Assembly (NCBI GenBank): GCA_019114385.1
Contig: DXFP01000009.1
Span: 1 to 48,914, forward strand
DNA length: 48,914 nt
Reading direction: 5' to 3'
From: Candidatus Ligilactobacillus excrementigallinarum
GTDB lineage: Bacteria > Bacillota > Bacilli > Lactobacillales > Lactobacillaceae
Numbering within the stretch: the stretch's first letter is position 1; each line of letters opens with the position of its first letter. Below are positions 6,487 to 13,644 of this stretch, one piece after another. Position numbers and translations under genes: made by a program. The notes under the pieces were generated by a model. It was not told the DNA's origin and did not search any database. It saw only the letters and a list, made by a program, of their open reading frames with translations.

Positions 6487-6784
6487 ATTATTCTCCTTAT
6501 ACGATATTAAGATAAAAAATAATTTTAACATGCTATCTATATTTGTCGGTCAAAATTCAAATAACTTAATATTAAATTTTAGATTTCGCACCCAATATTT
6601 AAAAATATGTTAGGTTTTGTCAGGTTCATTATTAATAATATTGCTATGCCAATCATAATAAAAAAACTTTTGAAAAGCGAATTTATTATAAATGAATGTC
6701 CGTGTCCGCTCCTAGCTATTTGTAATTATATTTTTTAATAGTAGGGGGGATAAAAATAACCGTGAATAATCACGGCCATAATAT
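6487..6784. other. Non-coding boundary between cargo and replication block
   Basis: AT-rich, with no supported ORF. It includes a 19-bp sequence (6608-6626, TGTTAGGTTTTGTCAGGTT) nearly identical (17/19) to 13916-13934, a GC-rich patch at 6694-6713 (TCCGTGTCCGC), a run of six Gs near 6743-6749, and the terminator at 6752-6775. Confidence 0.5.
6752..6775 (-). terminator. Terminator of the satellite replication operon
   Basis: CCGTG-6-CACGG (6760-6775), followed on the minus strand by a T-rich run (TTATTTTTA). It lies just beyond the stop of the last gene of the long minus-strand operon. Confidence 0.65.
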
Positions 6785-7237
6785 TTATTTAATTTGCTTA
6801 TATAGATATTCTTTGAAACCCTTTAATTTGTCTTGAATATTATTATATTCTTCTTTGCTACTCATTTCGGGATAATCTTTACAACATTCCAAGTAATCAT
6901 CAAAAGTTAAACTATCAGCAAGCATTCCGATTTCTATTTGTAAGCTGTTTAAATGTTGGTTTAGTCTCTTAACGTTATCCGCTAAACTATTAAATTCGTG
7001 GACTTCATTATTATATTTTGTTATCTCTTTCGGGTCGCTTAAATCATCAATAATCATTTTACTTTTATGTAGATTAAATGGAAATTTAAGTTTATAAATG
7101 CGATTTGCTGTTAGTTGTTTAAAGCGATCATTTAAATAGCTATCTAGGTTTTTTAATCTCTTATAGTCATTTAATAATTTGTGTGTTTGGTCGTTAAATT
7201 CGTAAATATCAGCGAATAATAATTCTAATGTATTCAT
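6785..7237 (-). CDS. Coiled-coil hypothetical protein, last gene of the satellite operon
   Basis: 150 aa from ATG at 7237, which has AAAGGA nine bases upstream; the ATG three codons earlier is too close to that site. The protein is Lys/Asp/Asn-rich, with long heptad-like helices (ADIYEFNDQTHKLLNDYKRLKNL, later NEVHEFNSLADNVKRLNQHLNSLQIEIGML) and no membrane segment or metal motif. It follows the winged-helix gene closely. In PICIs this position (after rep and regulators) may hold packaging-interference or small terminase genes, but nothing here identifies one. Function unknown. Confidence 0.7.
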   Translation of the reverse strand: MNTLELLFADIYEFNDQTHKLLNDYKRLKNLDSYLNDRFKQLTANRIYKLKFPFNLHKSKMIIDDLSDPKEITKYNNEVHEFNSLADNVKRLNQHLNSLQIEIGMLADSLTFDDYLECCKDYPEMSSKEEYNNIQDKLKGFKEYLYKQIK

Positions 7238-7252
7238 TCGTAGCATTCCTTT

Positions 7253-7591
7253 CTACATTGTTTTGATGTGTTCTTTCCAATGTTTTAAATCGCTTGTTTT
7301 TAAATATGCTGATGTTCTTAGCATCTTCGCCGATTGTTGCGCCAAAGTCATACAGCTTTCATTTATTTCGTTTTGTGTAGTTGCAATCTTGATGCCTGTC
7401 TTTCCGTTACGTTTACCAACTACGGGAACGCCTTTTTTTCTTAGGCTTTCAATGATTCCTAAAACTGTACGGCGATTTAAACGTGTAATGTTAACTAGTT
7501 CTTTAATGTTAATCGGTTCTTCTTTATGTTCAATAATTGATAGCAACAAACGTTCATTGCCTGTTAATTGTACCTTTTTCAATGTAATCAC
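7253..7591 (-). CDS. Winged-helix DNA-binding protein
   Basis: 112 aa. Residues about 8-62 form a DeoR/HTH_11-like winged helix (LTGNERLLLSIIEHKEEPINIKELVN, then RRTVLGIIESLRKKGVPVVG), with the recognition helix at TRLNRRTVLGIIESL and the wing at VVGKRNGKTG. The C-terminal half is helical and basic. It overlaps the preceding ArpU-like gene by 38 bp, so the pair are coupled. A regulator of late satellite or helper genes is plausible from position; the target is unknown. Confidence 0.7.
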   Translation of the reverse strand: MITLKKVQLTGNERLLLSIIEHKEEPINIKELVNITRLNRRTVLGIIESLRKKGVPVVGKRNGKTGIKIATTQNEINESCMTLAQQSAKMLRTSAYLKTSDLKHWKEHIKTM

Positions 7592-7991
7592 TCTTTCTTA
7601 AGTCTATGTCTGTAACCATTGCCAACATGTCAGCAAATAATAAATATGCTTGGTTGGATAATTGTTTAACTGTACTTTCTGAATATTGTAATTTTCTGGC
7701 AATTTGCCAAAATGGTAAATAATCAAAATGGCGATATGTTAGAATCTTGCTTAATCTTTTATCTTGCATCCGCTCAATAACATTTTTAACCATGTTAATA
7801 ATTTCTTGGCAATAGGATGCAGTAATTACTTTATTTTCTTGGTTATTAGTATTAGTTGATGAATTAAAACCGTTATAACCAATACTTTTTAAATCAGCTA
7901 AACTTGCAAGCTGTTTATATCTTTTAAAATCATACTTAAAGAAATATCTAACATTATCGCATGTTTGCTTTTCAGATTTACTTAATGCCAT
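7554..7991 (-). CDS. ArpU-family phage transcriptional regulator
   Basis: 145 aa from ATG at 7991; AAGGTGG lies 10 nt before it, whereas the ATG at 8000 is only 2 nt from that site. The C-terminal half has the ArpU/sigma-like layout: IERMQDKRLSKILTYRHFDYLPFWQIARKL, then an HTH (YSESTVKQLSNQAYLLFADML) as in region 4 of sigma factors. ArpU proteins control late genes of Gram-positive phages and occur at the end of phage and satellite early operons. The N-terminal 60 residues are Lys-rich. A GGATGCA heptamer overlaps the ribosome-binding region. Confidence 0.75.
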   Translation of the reverse strand: MALSKSEKQTCDNVRYFFKYDFKRYKQLASLADLKSIGYNGFNSSTNTNNQENKVITASYCQEIINMVKNVIERMQDKRLSKILTYRHFDYLPFWQIARKLQYSESTVKQLSNQAYLLFADMLAMVTDIDLRKSDYIEKGTINRQ

Positions 7992-8074
7992 TGTTTGCAT
8001 CCCACCTTAAAAGATATAATTTAGATTGAGTTAATGTTTTTAATGGGATGCTAGTAGCATCTTTTTTTATGCCT

Positions 8075-8221
8075 TTAAAATACAGCGGTTAAAAGATAAA
8101 TAGCCAAAATGCAAAGCACTGTATTAAATACAACACTTTTAATACTCAAACGCTTCTTCACTAGGTAAGTAATAACTAGGGATGCAAGAAACGACCAAAT
8201 AATAACCACAAATAAATGCAT
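8075..8221 (-). CDS. Small membrane protein of the satellite, 48 aa
   Basis: ATG at 8221 behind AAAGGA and read to TAA at 8075. The product begins MHLFVVIIWSFLASLVITYL (one membrane helix), has a basic turn VKKRLSIK, and a second hydrophobic segment VVFNTVLCILAIYLLTAVF. The spacing to the Cse60-like gene upstream (18 nt) and the same AGAAAGGA-type ribosome binding site support it as a real operon member. Function unknown; small holin-like or membrane-anchoring roles are only guesses. Confidence 0.6.
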   Translation of the reverse strand: MHLFVVIIWSFLASLVITYLVKKRLSIKSVVFNTVLCILAIYLLTAVF

Positions 8222-8239
8222 TTCTTTAGTTCCTTTCTA

Positions 8240-8401
8240 TTAAGCAATATCGTAACTATATTCAACCAATGCATATAATTTACCGTTGCAAGTTTGAAAA
8301 TGAATATTACCAACGGTTATTTTTTTATCCTCATACATACGATTTATTTTTTCATTAATTTTATTGCCAGATACTAACTTCACTTTTTTATATTGTTCCA
8401 T
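8240..8401 (-). CDS. Cse60-like small protein
   Basis: 53 aa from ATG at 8401 behind AGAAAGGA; the upstream in-frame start at 8443 has no such site and would read into the iteron region. The pattern KVKLVSGNKINEKINRMYED, then ITVGNIHFQTCNGKLYALVEY, resembles the short phage-associated Cse60 family (one helix and a beta-sheet). The family has no established biochemical role. It is the first gene after the putative origin. Confidence 0.55.
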   Translation of the reverse strand: MEQYKKVKLVSGNKINEKINRMYEDKKITVGNIHFQTCNGKLYALVEYSYDIA

Positions 8402-8424
8402 TACTTTAATTTCCTTTCTTAAAG

Positions 8425-8690
8425 ATATGGTAGTTACTACCACTTTATTATTTTTATAGGTAGTCGTATAAATGCCTATATATCAATGTTTTTAAGCTAT
8501 AACTACCGTTACTACTCTACCCCGCAATATTTTTTATTCTATATATAGCGTATATATATTTATTATTATTATTTCTATATATAAATATATATAAGGTAGT
8601 AAAGGGAGTAACAGCAGTTCTTTTACTCTCGCAAGGATTTAAGTTACTACCGCATATAAAATAAAAGGGTAGTTATACAGTAGTTATTCT
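8425..8690. other. Putative satellite replication origin (iterons around an AT-rich core)
   Basis: Repeats related to GGTAGTTAC / GTTACTACC occur at 8429-8441 (a full palindrome), 8459-8464, 8501-8507 (ACTACC), 8508-8515, 8595-8602, 8605-8612, 8643-8651, 8668-8675 and 8680-8686. They flank a core of about 65 bp (8528-8592) that is nearly pure A/T. The region abuts the 3' end of rep. Known SaPI origins have this form (two iteron sets around an AT-rich segment beside rep), so this is the likely site for Rep binding and melting. Confidence 0.65.
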
Positions 8691-10255
8691 TTATAAAATA
8701 GTCGTTGATATTTATTTGGCTCAACGTTACATAAATAACGTTGGTCATTTCTTAATTCATCTAATTTCTGTTGATCTTTGCCCGTCCAATATTTTAATGG
8801 TTGTCTTGTCTTATTTGGTGTATATTCCCAACCTTTATTTTTTAAAATCTTTTGTGCTCTTAAAGTAAAAGTACGTTGTTTAATTTTTTGATGGTTATTT
8901 TCATAGTCCATACAAGCCATAAAATAATTAAATAAGAATGTACTTGGTATACGTGTACTTTCTAAATCATCAAAATATTTATTAATAAAATAATAAACGG
9001 CGTCATTATCTTCTTTGATTTCGTGTGTTGCGTTGTTGCTTTCATCTGTTTGAATAAATGTAGTTACTGGTTTACTATGCAAGGCTTTATATAAAAGCCA
9101 TTCAAGTAGTTCTTTACGATTAATATAATCATCTTTGATTTTTCTATTTTGGGGCGTGGCTTGGTATTGATGATTAAATTTTACAATTCTAAACCGTCTT
9201 AAATGAGCGTCTGTACTATCTTTAAAACGTGGTACGCCATTCATTGACTGAATAATTAAACTATTGAAACGATTATAATAAGGTCGCATTCCTTTAGGAT
9301 TGATTAAAATAGTTTCACCAGTCGTTAATGATTTAAATTTACTACTGTCTTCGTTGAAGCTATTCGGGTCGTTATCATCTCCAATAATTACGGCTTTGTT
9401 ATCAACAAGAGCCAATTTAAAATCGTCTTCAAATTCAATTAGTTTTAATTGACCGCAGTTATTTTTGCCTACTAAATTCATAATCAAATTTTCAAAAGTG
9501 CTTTTGCCGGTTCGTCCTTGTCCATCATCAATTAAGAAAATAGCACTTTCATGCGATATATTAGAATCGATAGAAGCCGTTATAATTTGCCATAATAACT
9601 TGATTTTGTCTTGTTTTCCGTTTGCAATTTGATTAAACCATTTAGAAATTGACCAGCCGTTATAAACGGGTTCAGTGGATGCGCTAGGGTTGTAATTTGT
9701 GGCTATTTTAGTCGTAAATACATAATCAGAATTAAATTTTAATAACTTATTTTGTAATCTATCGTAAACACCATTATTTACAATCACTAAATTTTTATTA
9801 TGCGTGCGTGCTACTCGCTTACTTTCAAGAATAAGCTTATTAAAAACCTCGGTAATTGTCCGGTCGGTTGCTTGATTATCTACATAATTGATTAATTGTC
9901 TTATTTCGGTTTCATCTTTGCTATAAATTCCATCATCTAAGTTATACCAGTAAAGAGGCGCTTTACTTTGTTCTTCCTTATCATCTCCGATAATTCTAAA
10001 GATTCCATATTTTTCAACAATGTTAGTTATTTCCCTAAATGTAAGACGTGGCTTGATGGTCTTACCAGCGTTCACGCCTTTTTCGGGTGTGTATTCTTTT
10101 TCTTTTCGTTTTTCTATTCCGGCTTGTTTTAGCTTGCTAAATAATTCTTGATTAGTTTTAGGCGGTTTATTATTTTCTTCTTGTTGCATTTTTCGCAATT
10201 TTTTAATGTTTTCTTCTGTTTCATCGTCAAAAACTACTTCTGTATCTTTTGCCAT
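8684..10255 (-). CDS. SF3 / D5-type replicative helicase (satellite Rep)
   Basis: 523 aa, virulence-associated E / DUF5906 / D5-N type. An N-terminal charged region (1-70) precedes the D5-N-like part (70-230). The helicase domain shows Walker A GQGRTGKS (245-252), Walker B AVIIGDDND (about 288-296), a motif C segment SLIIQSMNG ending in Asn339, and an arginine finger region HLRRFRIVKF (351-360). The C-terminal part (430-523) is basic and would suit origin recognition. Its start overlaps the stop of the primase gene. With the adjacent iterons it forms an autonomous replication module like pri-rep of PICIs. Confidence 0.85.
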   Translation of the reverse strand: MAKDTEVVFDDETEENIKKLRKMQQEENNKPPKTNQELFSKLKQAGIEKRKEKEYTPEKGVNAGKTIKPRLTFREITNIVEKYGIFRIIGDDKEEQSKAPLYWYNLDDGIYSKDETEIRQLINYVDNQATDRTITEVFNKLILESKRVARTHNKNLVIVNNGVYDRLQNKLLKFNSDYVFTTKIATNYNPSASTEPVYNGWSISKWFNQIANGKQDKIKLLWQIITASIDSNISHESAIFLIDDGQGRTGKSTFENLIMNLVGKNNCGQLKLIEFEDDFKLALVDNKAVIIGDDNDPNSFNEDSSKFKSLTTGETILINPKGMRPYYNRFNSLIIQSMNGVPRFKDSTDAHLRRFRIVKFNHQYQATPQNRKIKDDYINRKELLEWLLYKALHSKPVTTFIQTDESNNATHEIKEDNDAVYYFINKYFDDLESTRIPSTFLFNYFMACMDYENNHQKIKQRTFTLRAQKILKNKGWEYTPNKTRQPLKYWTGKDQQKLDELRNDQRYLCNVEPNKYQRLFYKE

Positions 10256-11052
10256 TAATTAATCATCCTTTCTAAGATGCTTTTATAAATGCCTTTTAGT
10301 TCTTTATTTTTTAATGGTGGACTAACAAAAGCATCGTTAATAATGGATGCAAACCGGTAAACTGTTTCGGGGTCAGCACCAGTTCCAAATAACCAACCGA
10401 TTACGCTAGTTAGCCAGTTATTACGGTTGCCTTGTCCTGCACCTTGTGCGATTGCATCCAGTTTCTTACCCGTGTAATACTTTCTTGTTGGTGCTCTCCG
10501 TTTTCCGACTGTTACATTAAAATCGCTTTTCTTGGTTAGTTCGTTATATATCCATTCAGGCGCATTAGTTGCATCCATCAAGGTTAATTTGTTAGTAGGT
10601 CGGTAAACATAATTATTTATGTGAGATGGTGCAATAATTACGCCGTCCGTTCTTATCTCAATGCCAACATGTTTACCAAGATTGAAGAGAGTTTTATTTG
10701 TTGGTTGCAATGGTCTATCTGTTTTATAGATTAAGTGAGTGCCACCGCTTAAAGTCCTTTCGGTATATGTTTCGGGTAAGTCATAATTTGCTTGGTTTAG
10801 TCTAGATAGAATATTCTTTAGATCATTCTTATTACTGGCATCAATATCAACTAAAACCAAGCTATTAATAGAAAGTCCTACGCCTAAATTATTAAACGGT
10901 TTAAATGTGTTTCTGATTTCGTCAATGCTATTAGTTGCATCTTTATAACCGTGTGAATGCTTTAATGGTATTTTGCTATTTTGTGATAATTGAAAAACTT
11001 TTAAGCCGTGGCTTGCTAAATGTAAGGCGGTTTCTTTAATATTCATCACCAT
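10255..11052 (-). CDS. Bifunctional primase-polymerase (AEP prim-pol)
   Basis: 265 aa, archaeo-eukaryotic-type primase domain. Visible motifs: GLKVFQLSQNSKIPLKHSHGYKDAT (16-40), the metal-binding DID at 69-71 in LVLVDIDAS, SGGTHLIYK (102-110) with the catalytic His, and GIEIRTDGVIIAPSH (130-144). A helical C-terminal segment (about 200-265) resembles the PriCT linker domain. It primes and extends DNA during satellite replication with the coupled Rep helicase. The ATG at 11052 or 11046 may be used; the ribosome binding site is weak, and the start lies inside the upstream gene, so coupling is likely. Confidence 0.85.
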   Translation of the reverse strand: MVMNIKETALHLASHGLKVFQLSQNSKIPLKHSHGYKDATNSIDEIRNTFKPFNNLGVGLSINSLVLVDIDASNKNDLKNILSRLNQANYDLPETYTERTLSGGTHLIYKTDRPLQPTNKTLFNLGKHVGIEIRTDGVIIAPSHINNYVYRPTNKLTLMDATNAPEWIYNELTKKSDFNVTVGKRRAPTRKYYTGKKLDAIAQGAGQGNRNNWLTSVIGWLFGTGADPETVYRFASIINDAFVSPPLKNKELKGIYKSILERMIN

Positions 11053-11239
11053 TATTATTCACTTTCTTTCTTGTAAAATAATTCGTTACATAACACGTTA
11101 TAAGGGCAACAACTCCGTAAAATTTAAATATGATATAGGCCGACATAATGTAAAACGAAACTATTAAAGCCATTTCAATAAAATTGACTTTTTCACCAAA
11201 GAAACCTTCACCGATTATCTTTTCTAAATCTTTAATCAT
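11036..11239 (-). CDS. Small single-pass membrane protein of the satellite
   Basis: 67 aa from ATG at 11239, seven bases behind AAAGGAG; the in-frame TTG two codons earlier is less likely. An amphipathic N-terminus (IKDLEKIIGEGFFGEK) is followed by a long hydrophobic stretch (NFIEMALIVSFYIMSAYIIF, about 20-39, and on to about 55) and a basic tail. It overlaps both neighbours by several bases (upstream stop and downstream primase start), so it belongs to the replication operon. Function unknown. Confidence 0.6.
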   Translation of the reverse strand: MIKDLEKIIGEGFFGEKVNFIEMALIVSFYIMSAYIIFKFYGVVALITCYVTNYFTRKKVNNNGDEY

Positions 11240-11504
11240 TGCCAAACTCCTTTACTAATGTCTCGATTTCATCAATTAAACCCGTGTGCGTGTCGTGGTT
11301 ATCGAATAATAATTTATACAGTTCATTTTGTTTCTGTTCCATCTCGGTAATACTTGGCGTTGCTTTAGTTCCTGGAACACTACCATCGTCAAAAGCGGGA
11401 GCAAGCTCGTATGTAACGCGATATTGTTTAATTTCTTCAATCTTATTTAGAATTTGGGTTTTACGGATGCTGTTATTATGTTTATAATTAAAAATATGAA
11501 TCAT
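11232..11504 (-). CDS. Hypothetical satellite protein, 90 aa
   Basis: Starts at ATG 11504 behind AGAAAGGA; an in-frame ATG at 11564 lies inside a repeated non-coding element and is rejected. The product is soluble and acidic, with helices MTEMEQKQNELYKLLF-like in the second half and a Gly/Pro-containing middle (DDGSVPGTKATPS). It shares 8 bp with the next gene. No known family. Its leader (11505-11615) contains a 30-bp sequence repeated before int. Confidence 0.55.
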   Translation of the reverse strand: MIHIFNYKHNNSIRKTQILNKIEEIKQYRVTYELAPAFDDGSVPGTKATPSITEMEQKQNELYKLLFDNHDTHTGLIDEIETLVKEFGND

Positions 11505-11538
11505 AATTTTAATATTCCTTTCTAGTTTTAAAATTGTG

Positions 11539-11568
11539 TTTCTTGAAATTATCAGAGCGGGCAAACTC
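11539..11568. repeat. 30-bp repeat, copy 1 (leader inside the replication operon)
   Basis: Matches 14195-14224 at 28 of 30 positions, same orientation, including GAGCGGGCAAACTC. Because the operon runs on the minus strand, its transcript carries the complement of the int leader. The two differences (A/G and C/T) still allow G-U pairs. Just beyond it, at 11573-11603, CCGTTG-7-CAACGG with a T-tract forms a plus-strand terminator-like hairpin. Confidence 0.75.
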
Positions 11569-11615
11569 TTTTAATTCTTCTGACCGTTGTTTATCTCAAC
11601 GGCTTTTTTTATTGT

Positions 11616-11891
11616 TTAAATAATTTCTTCATGTTGCTTTAAAAATTCGATTACTGTTTCTTTTCCGATTAGTTGCATCCCGTCAATGTTGGTTACAGGT
11701 AAACCGTTTTTGATAAATTTGTAGAGCGTATCAGTAGAAACGCCTAACCATTTCGCCATTTCTTTTTTATTCAGATAGGGTTTTGCGTGTTGTTCTTCTT
11801 TTTTAGCTTGCTTAATTGCATCCCTTAGAGCGTTATAAACATTATTGCTTAATTCTTTGCGTTGTTGTTCATCTAATACGATTTGAAACAT
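11616..11891 (-). CDS. AlpA/excisionase-like helix-turn-helix protein
   Basis: 91 aa from ATG at 11891 behind AGAAAGGA. The C-terminal part is a MerR/HTH_17 (AlpA/Xis) domain: LNKKEMAKWLGVSTDTLYKFIKNGLPV (about 40-66), then IDGMQLIGKETVIEFLKQH. The N-terminal 35 residues are helical and charged. In Gram-positive satellites such proteins serve as AlpA-type activators or excisionases, and this place just ahead of the primase gene fits. Which of the two roles applies cannot be told from sequence. Confidence 0.75.
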   Translation of the reverse strand: MFQIVLDEQQRKELSNNVYNALRDAIKQAKKEEQHAKPYLNKKEMAKWLGVSTDTLYKFIKNGLPVTNIDGMQLIGKETVIEFLKQHEEII

Positions 11892-11906
11892 GATTTAATA
11901 TCCTTT

Positions 11907-12098
11907 CTATTTTTCTAAATCATTTTTAACGATTTCCAACATTTCATCAATATAGTGTTGACCGTAAAACATAACAGAAAGCAGATTTTTAATAATCTCG
12001 TTTTCTTCGTCATAATCGGTTACTTGCTTGAATTGCTGTTCAAAGTCTTTTAAATCGGTCAACATTTCAAACAGCTTTGCTTTATCTTGTTTATTCAT
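11907..12098 (-). CDS. Small acidic hypothetical protein, 63 aa
   Basis: Starts at ATG 12098 behind GAAAGGA, overlapping the preceding stop by 8 bp. The product is helical and acidic (FEMLTDLKDFEQQFKQVTDYDEENEIIKNLLSVMFYGQHYIDEMLEIVKNDLEK), without Cys motif, membrane segment or known domain. It is a typical small early gene of phage satellites. No function assigned. Confidence 0.55.
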   Translation of the reverse strand: MNKQDKAKLFEMLTDLKDFEQQFKQVTDYDEENEIIKNLLSVMFYGQHYIDEMLEIVKNDLEK

Positions 12099-12303
12099 TG
12101 TGCTTAAATTCCTTTCTTGTAAGCAGTTCTTTAATTTGCTTTGTATTTCCGCTTAATTCGCCAATGATATAAAATAGCGAATTTGCAAGGCGGTTAAACT
12201 CATAATCTTTAATTTTATCTTTTGTGCAGTCTATACTTTCAACCGCATCACTTAACAATGTAATTAATGCTTCATTTTTTGCATTTAATTCTTCGATATC
12301 CAT
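12091..12303 (-). CDS. Small helical hypothetical protein, 70 aa
   Basis: Starts at ATG 12303 behind GAAAGGA. The sequence suggests two or three helices with heptad-like spacing (MDIEELNAKNEALITLLSDA, then FNRLANSLFYIIGELSGNTKQIKELL). It is soluble, without recognisable domain. It overlaps the downstream 63-aa gene by 8 bp and lies 16 nt behind a 47-aa gene, all with the same AGAAAGGA-type ribosome binding site, which supports it as part of the early operon. Confidence 0.55.
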   Translation of the reverse strand: MDIEELNAKNEALITLLSDAVESIDCTKDKIKDYEFNRLANSLFYIIGELSGNTKQIKELLTRKEFKHNE

Positions 12304-12319
12304 TTATTTAAGTTCCTTT

Positions 12320-12463
12320 CTAGTTGGCCAAACTCAATAAATATTTTTTCAAGCCTTTAATTTTCCAGTGATGATTATTTACAAGGCGTTTAAACGCTTT
12401 GGGGTTTAATGCGATTTTTTTCTTTAATTCTGATTCGATTTCTGTAAGTTCAATTGTTTTCAT
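12320..12463 (-). CDS. Small basic hypothetical protein, 47 aa
   Basis: Read from ATG at 12463, eight bases behind AAAGGA. The product begins MKTIELTEIESELKKKIALN, is followed by PKAFKRLVNNHHWKIKGLKK and ends in YLLSLAN. It is helical, strongly basic in the middle (RLVNNHHWKIKGLKK), and might bind nucleic acid. It sits 14 nt after the Cro-like gene and 16 nt before the next one. A GGATGCA heptamer spans the space between ribosome binding site and start. The family was not recognised. Confidence 0.5.
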   Translation of the reverse strand: MKTIELTEIESELKKKIALNPKAFKRLVNNHHWKIKGLKKYLLSLAN

Positions 12464-12477
12464 GGTTTGCATCCTTT

Positions 12478-12681
12478 CTATTTTGTAATTTTGCTTTGAT
12501 TTAAAATAAAATCAGTTGTTACGCCTAAATAACTCGCAACCTTTTGCAATGTTGTTGCGGTTGGGTCTGATTTATTCCATTTTGAAATTGAGCCATTCGC
12601 TAAATTTAAATCATGTTCAATTTTGTAAATTGAAATATCTTTCTTATTTGCTAATTGTTTAATCGTTGTAAAAATACTCAT
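12478..12681 (-). CDS. Cro-like XRE-family HTH regulator
   Basis: 67 aa from ATG at 12681 behind GAAAGGA; the in-frame ATG at 12726 has no such site. The whole protein is one HTH_3 domain (FTTIKQLANKKDISIYKIEHDLNLANGSISKWNKSDPTATTLQKVASYLGVTTDFIL). It is closely parallel in sequence to the divergently transcribed repressor at 12895 (shared ISIxxxExxLNLxNGxISKWxKS), so the two likely arose by duplication and compete for the same operators in 12682-12894. It is the first gene of the leftward operon. Confidence 0.8.
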   Translation of the reverse strand: MSIFTTIKQLANKKDISIYKIEHDLNLANGSISKWNKSDPTATTLQKVASYLGVTTDFILNQSKITK

Positions 12682-12894
12682 TGTATGCGATTCCTTTCTA
12701 AGAAAAAATAAATAATATATTGACAAATAATAGAAATAAATCTATTATAAAAGTATAAAAAATACACCGTGAGCATTTATGCGCTTGCGTTTATTTAGAA
12801 AAAATTCTTTTTATATAACTGAGCAACATTATTATAAAATAGAACTCTTTCTAATTCAAGTATTTTTTTAGAAATAAATACAGAGGTTTGTTTT
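12682..12894. promoter_or_regulatory. Divergent control region of the satellite (CI/Cro switch)
   Basis: About 210 bp between two divergent HTH genes. TAGAAATAAAT is present at 12731-12741 and again at 12869-12879, and related TTAGAAA / TTTCTAA words occur near 12697, 12797 and 12848; these are candidate operators. A minus-strand -10 (TATAAT, 12744-12749) and plus-strand TATAAA near 12834 are visible, but no convincing -35 boxes, which suits regulated promoters. Confidence 0.5.
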
Positions 12895-13227
12895 ATGAAT
12901 ATTTATTTGAAAATAAAAGAGTTAGCTAATGAGCATCATATAAGTATTTCAGAGTTAGAAAGAACTTTAAATTTATCAAATGGAACCATTTCTAAATGGG
13001 GCAAAAGTATGCCAAATACTAAATACTTAATACCGATTGCCAACTATTTCAATGTTTCAACTGATTATTTACTTGGCCGTACTGATAACAGAAATGTAGA
13101 TAAAACTAGCGTGGATATTGAAGACGCATTAAATAGCGCAATGAGTTTCGATGGTAAGCCATTAAGCGAACATGATAAAAATATTATGCGCAACTTATTA
13201 AAAGCATATTTAAAGAATAAAGATTAA
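12895..13227 (+). CDS. CI-like XRE-family repressor (Stl-type)
   Basis: 110 aa. Residues 1-60 form an HTH_3 domain (YLKIKELANEHHISISELERTLNLSNGTISKWGKSMPNTKYLIPIANYFNVSTDYLLG). The remainder (62-110) is a short charged tail with a helix DKNIMRNLLKAYLKNKD, too short for a LexA-type self-cleaving domain. It is followed by the ImmA-type protease after 12 nt, a known pairing in which the protease inactivates the repressor on induction. In PICIs this position belongs to stl, whose product is removed by a helper-phage protein. Which induction route applies here is open. Confidence 0.8.
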   Translation: MNIYLKIKELANEHHISISELERTLNLSNGTISKWGKSMPNTKYLIPIANYFNVSTDYLLGRTDNRNVDKTSVDIEDALNSAMSFDGKPLSEHDKNIMRNLLKAYLKNKD

Positions 13228-13239
13228 GGGCGTGTTTTT

Positions 13240-13644
13240 ATGTTCTTTGAAAAAAGATACTTTAAAAAATACGATATAGAAATTACTTTAATTTATTCAG
13301 ATTGCCGGTTAGATACTCCAGCAACCTATATTTCAAAATATAACGCCGTAATCGTTGATAATACGGCAAATAATGAAGATATAGAAAAAGCGTTACTACA
13401 TGAATTAGGGCATAAAATAAAACATGAAAATGTTAAAGAATTGTACCATTCAGCGCCATCCACACATATAAAAATGGAACATGAAGCCAATGAATTTATG
13501 GTAAATGAGTTGGTAAGCGAATATATTAATTCAAATTATGCGGATGCAAGTACGATAAACTTTTCTAACTTTGCAACTAGCAACCACTTAAGCGATATAA
13601 ACATAGTCAAAAAAGCCATAAAGAAACAACTAAAGTTACAATGA
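13240..13644 (+). CDS. ImmA/IrrE-family metallopeptidase
   Basis: 134 aa with the zinc protease motif HELGH at 54-58 (ALLHELGHKIKHE) and a downstream MEHEANEFMVNEL block (79-91) supplying the third ligand, as in ICEBs1 ImmA and phage anti-repressor proteases. Family members cleave the cognate XRE repressor to induce the mobile element. The gene begins 12 nt after the repressor stop, in the same operon. Length and motif order are normal. It predicts that this satellite can be induced by proteolysis of its own repressor as well as, or instead of, titration by a phage protein. Confidence 0.8.
   Translation: MFFEKRYFKKYDIEITLIYSDCRLDTPATYISKYNAVIVDNTANNEDIEKALLHELGHKIKHENVKELYHSAPSTHIKMEHEANEFMVNELVSEYINSNYADASTINFSNFATSNHLSDINIVKKAIKKQLKLQ

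Noticed and set aside
8045..8068. Hairpin GATGC-TAGTA-GCATC with seven Ts as a satellite terminator
   Set aside because: The T-tract is on the plus strand, while all genes there run on the minus strand; no plus transcript is evident. It also just contains the island heptamer motif.
8425..8690. CRISPR array
   Set aside because: The repeats are short, unevenly spaced and in both orientations; no constant 24-37 bp repeats or cas genes exist in the window.
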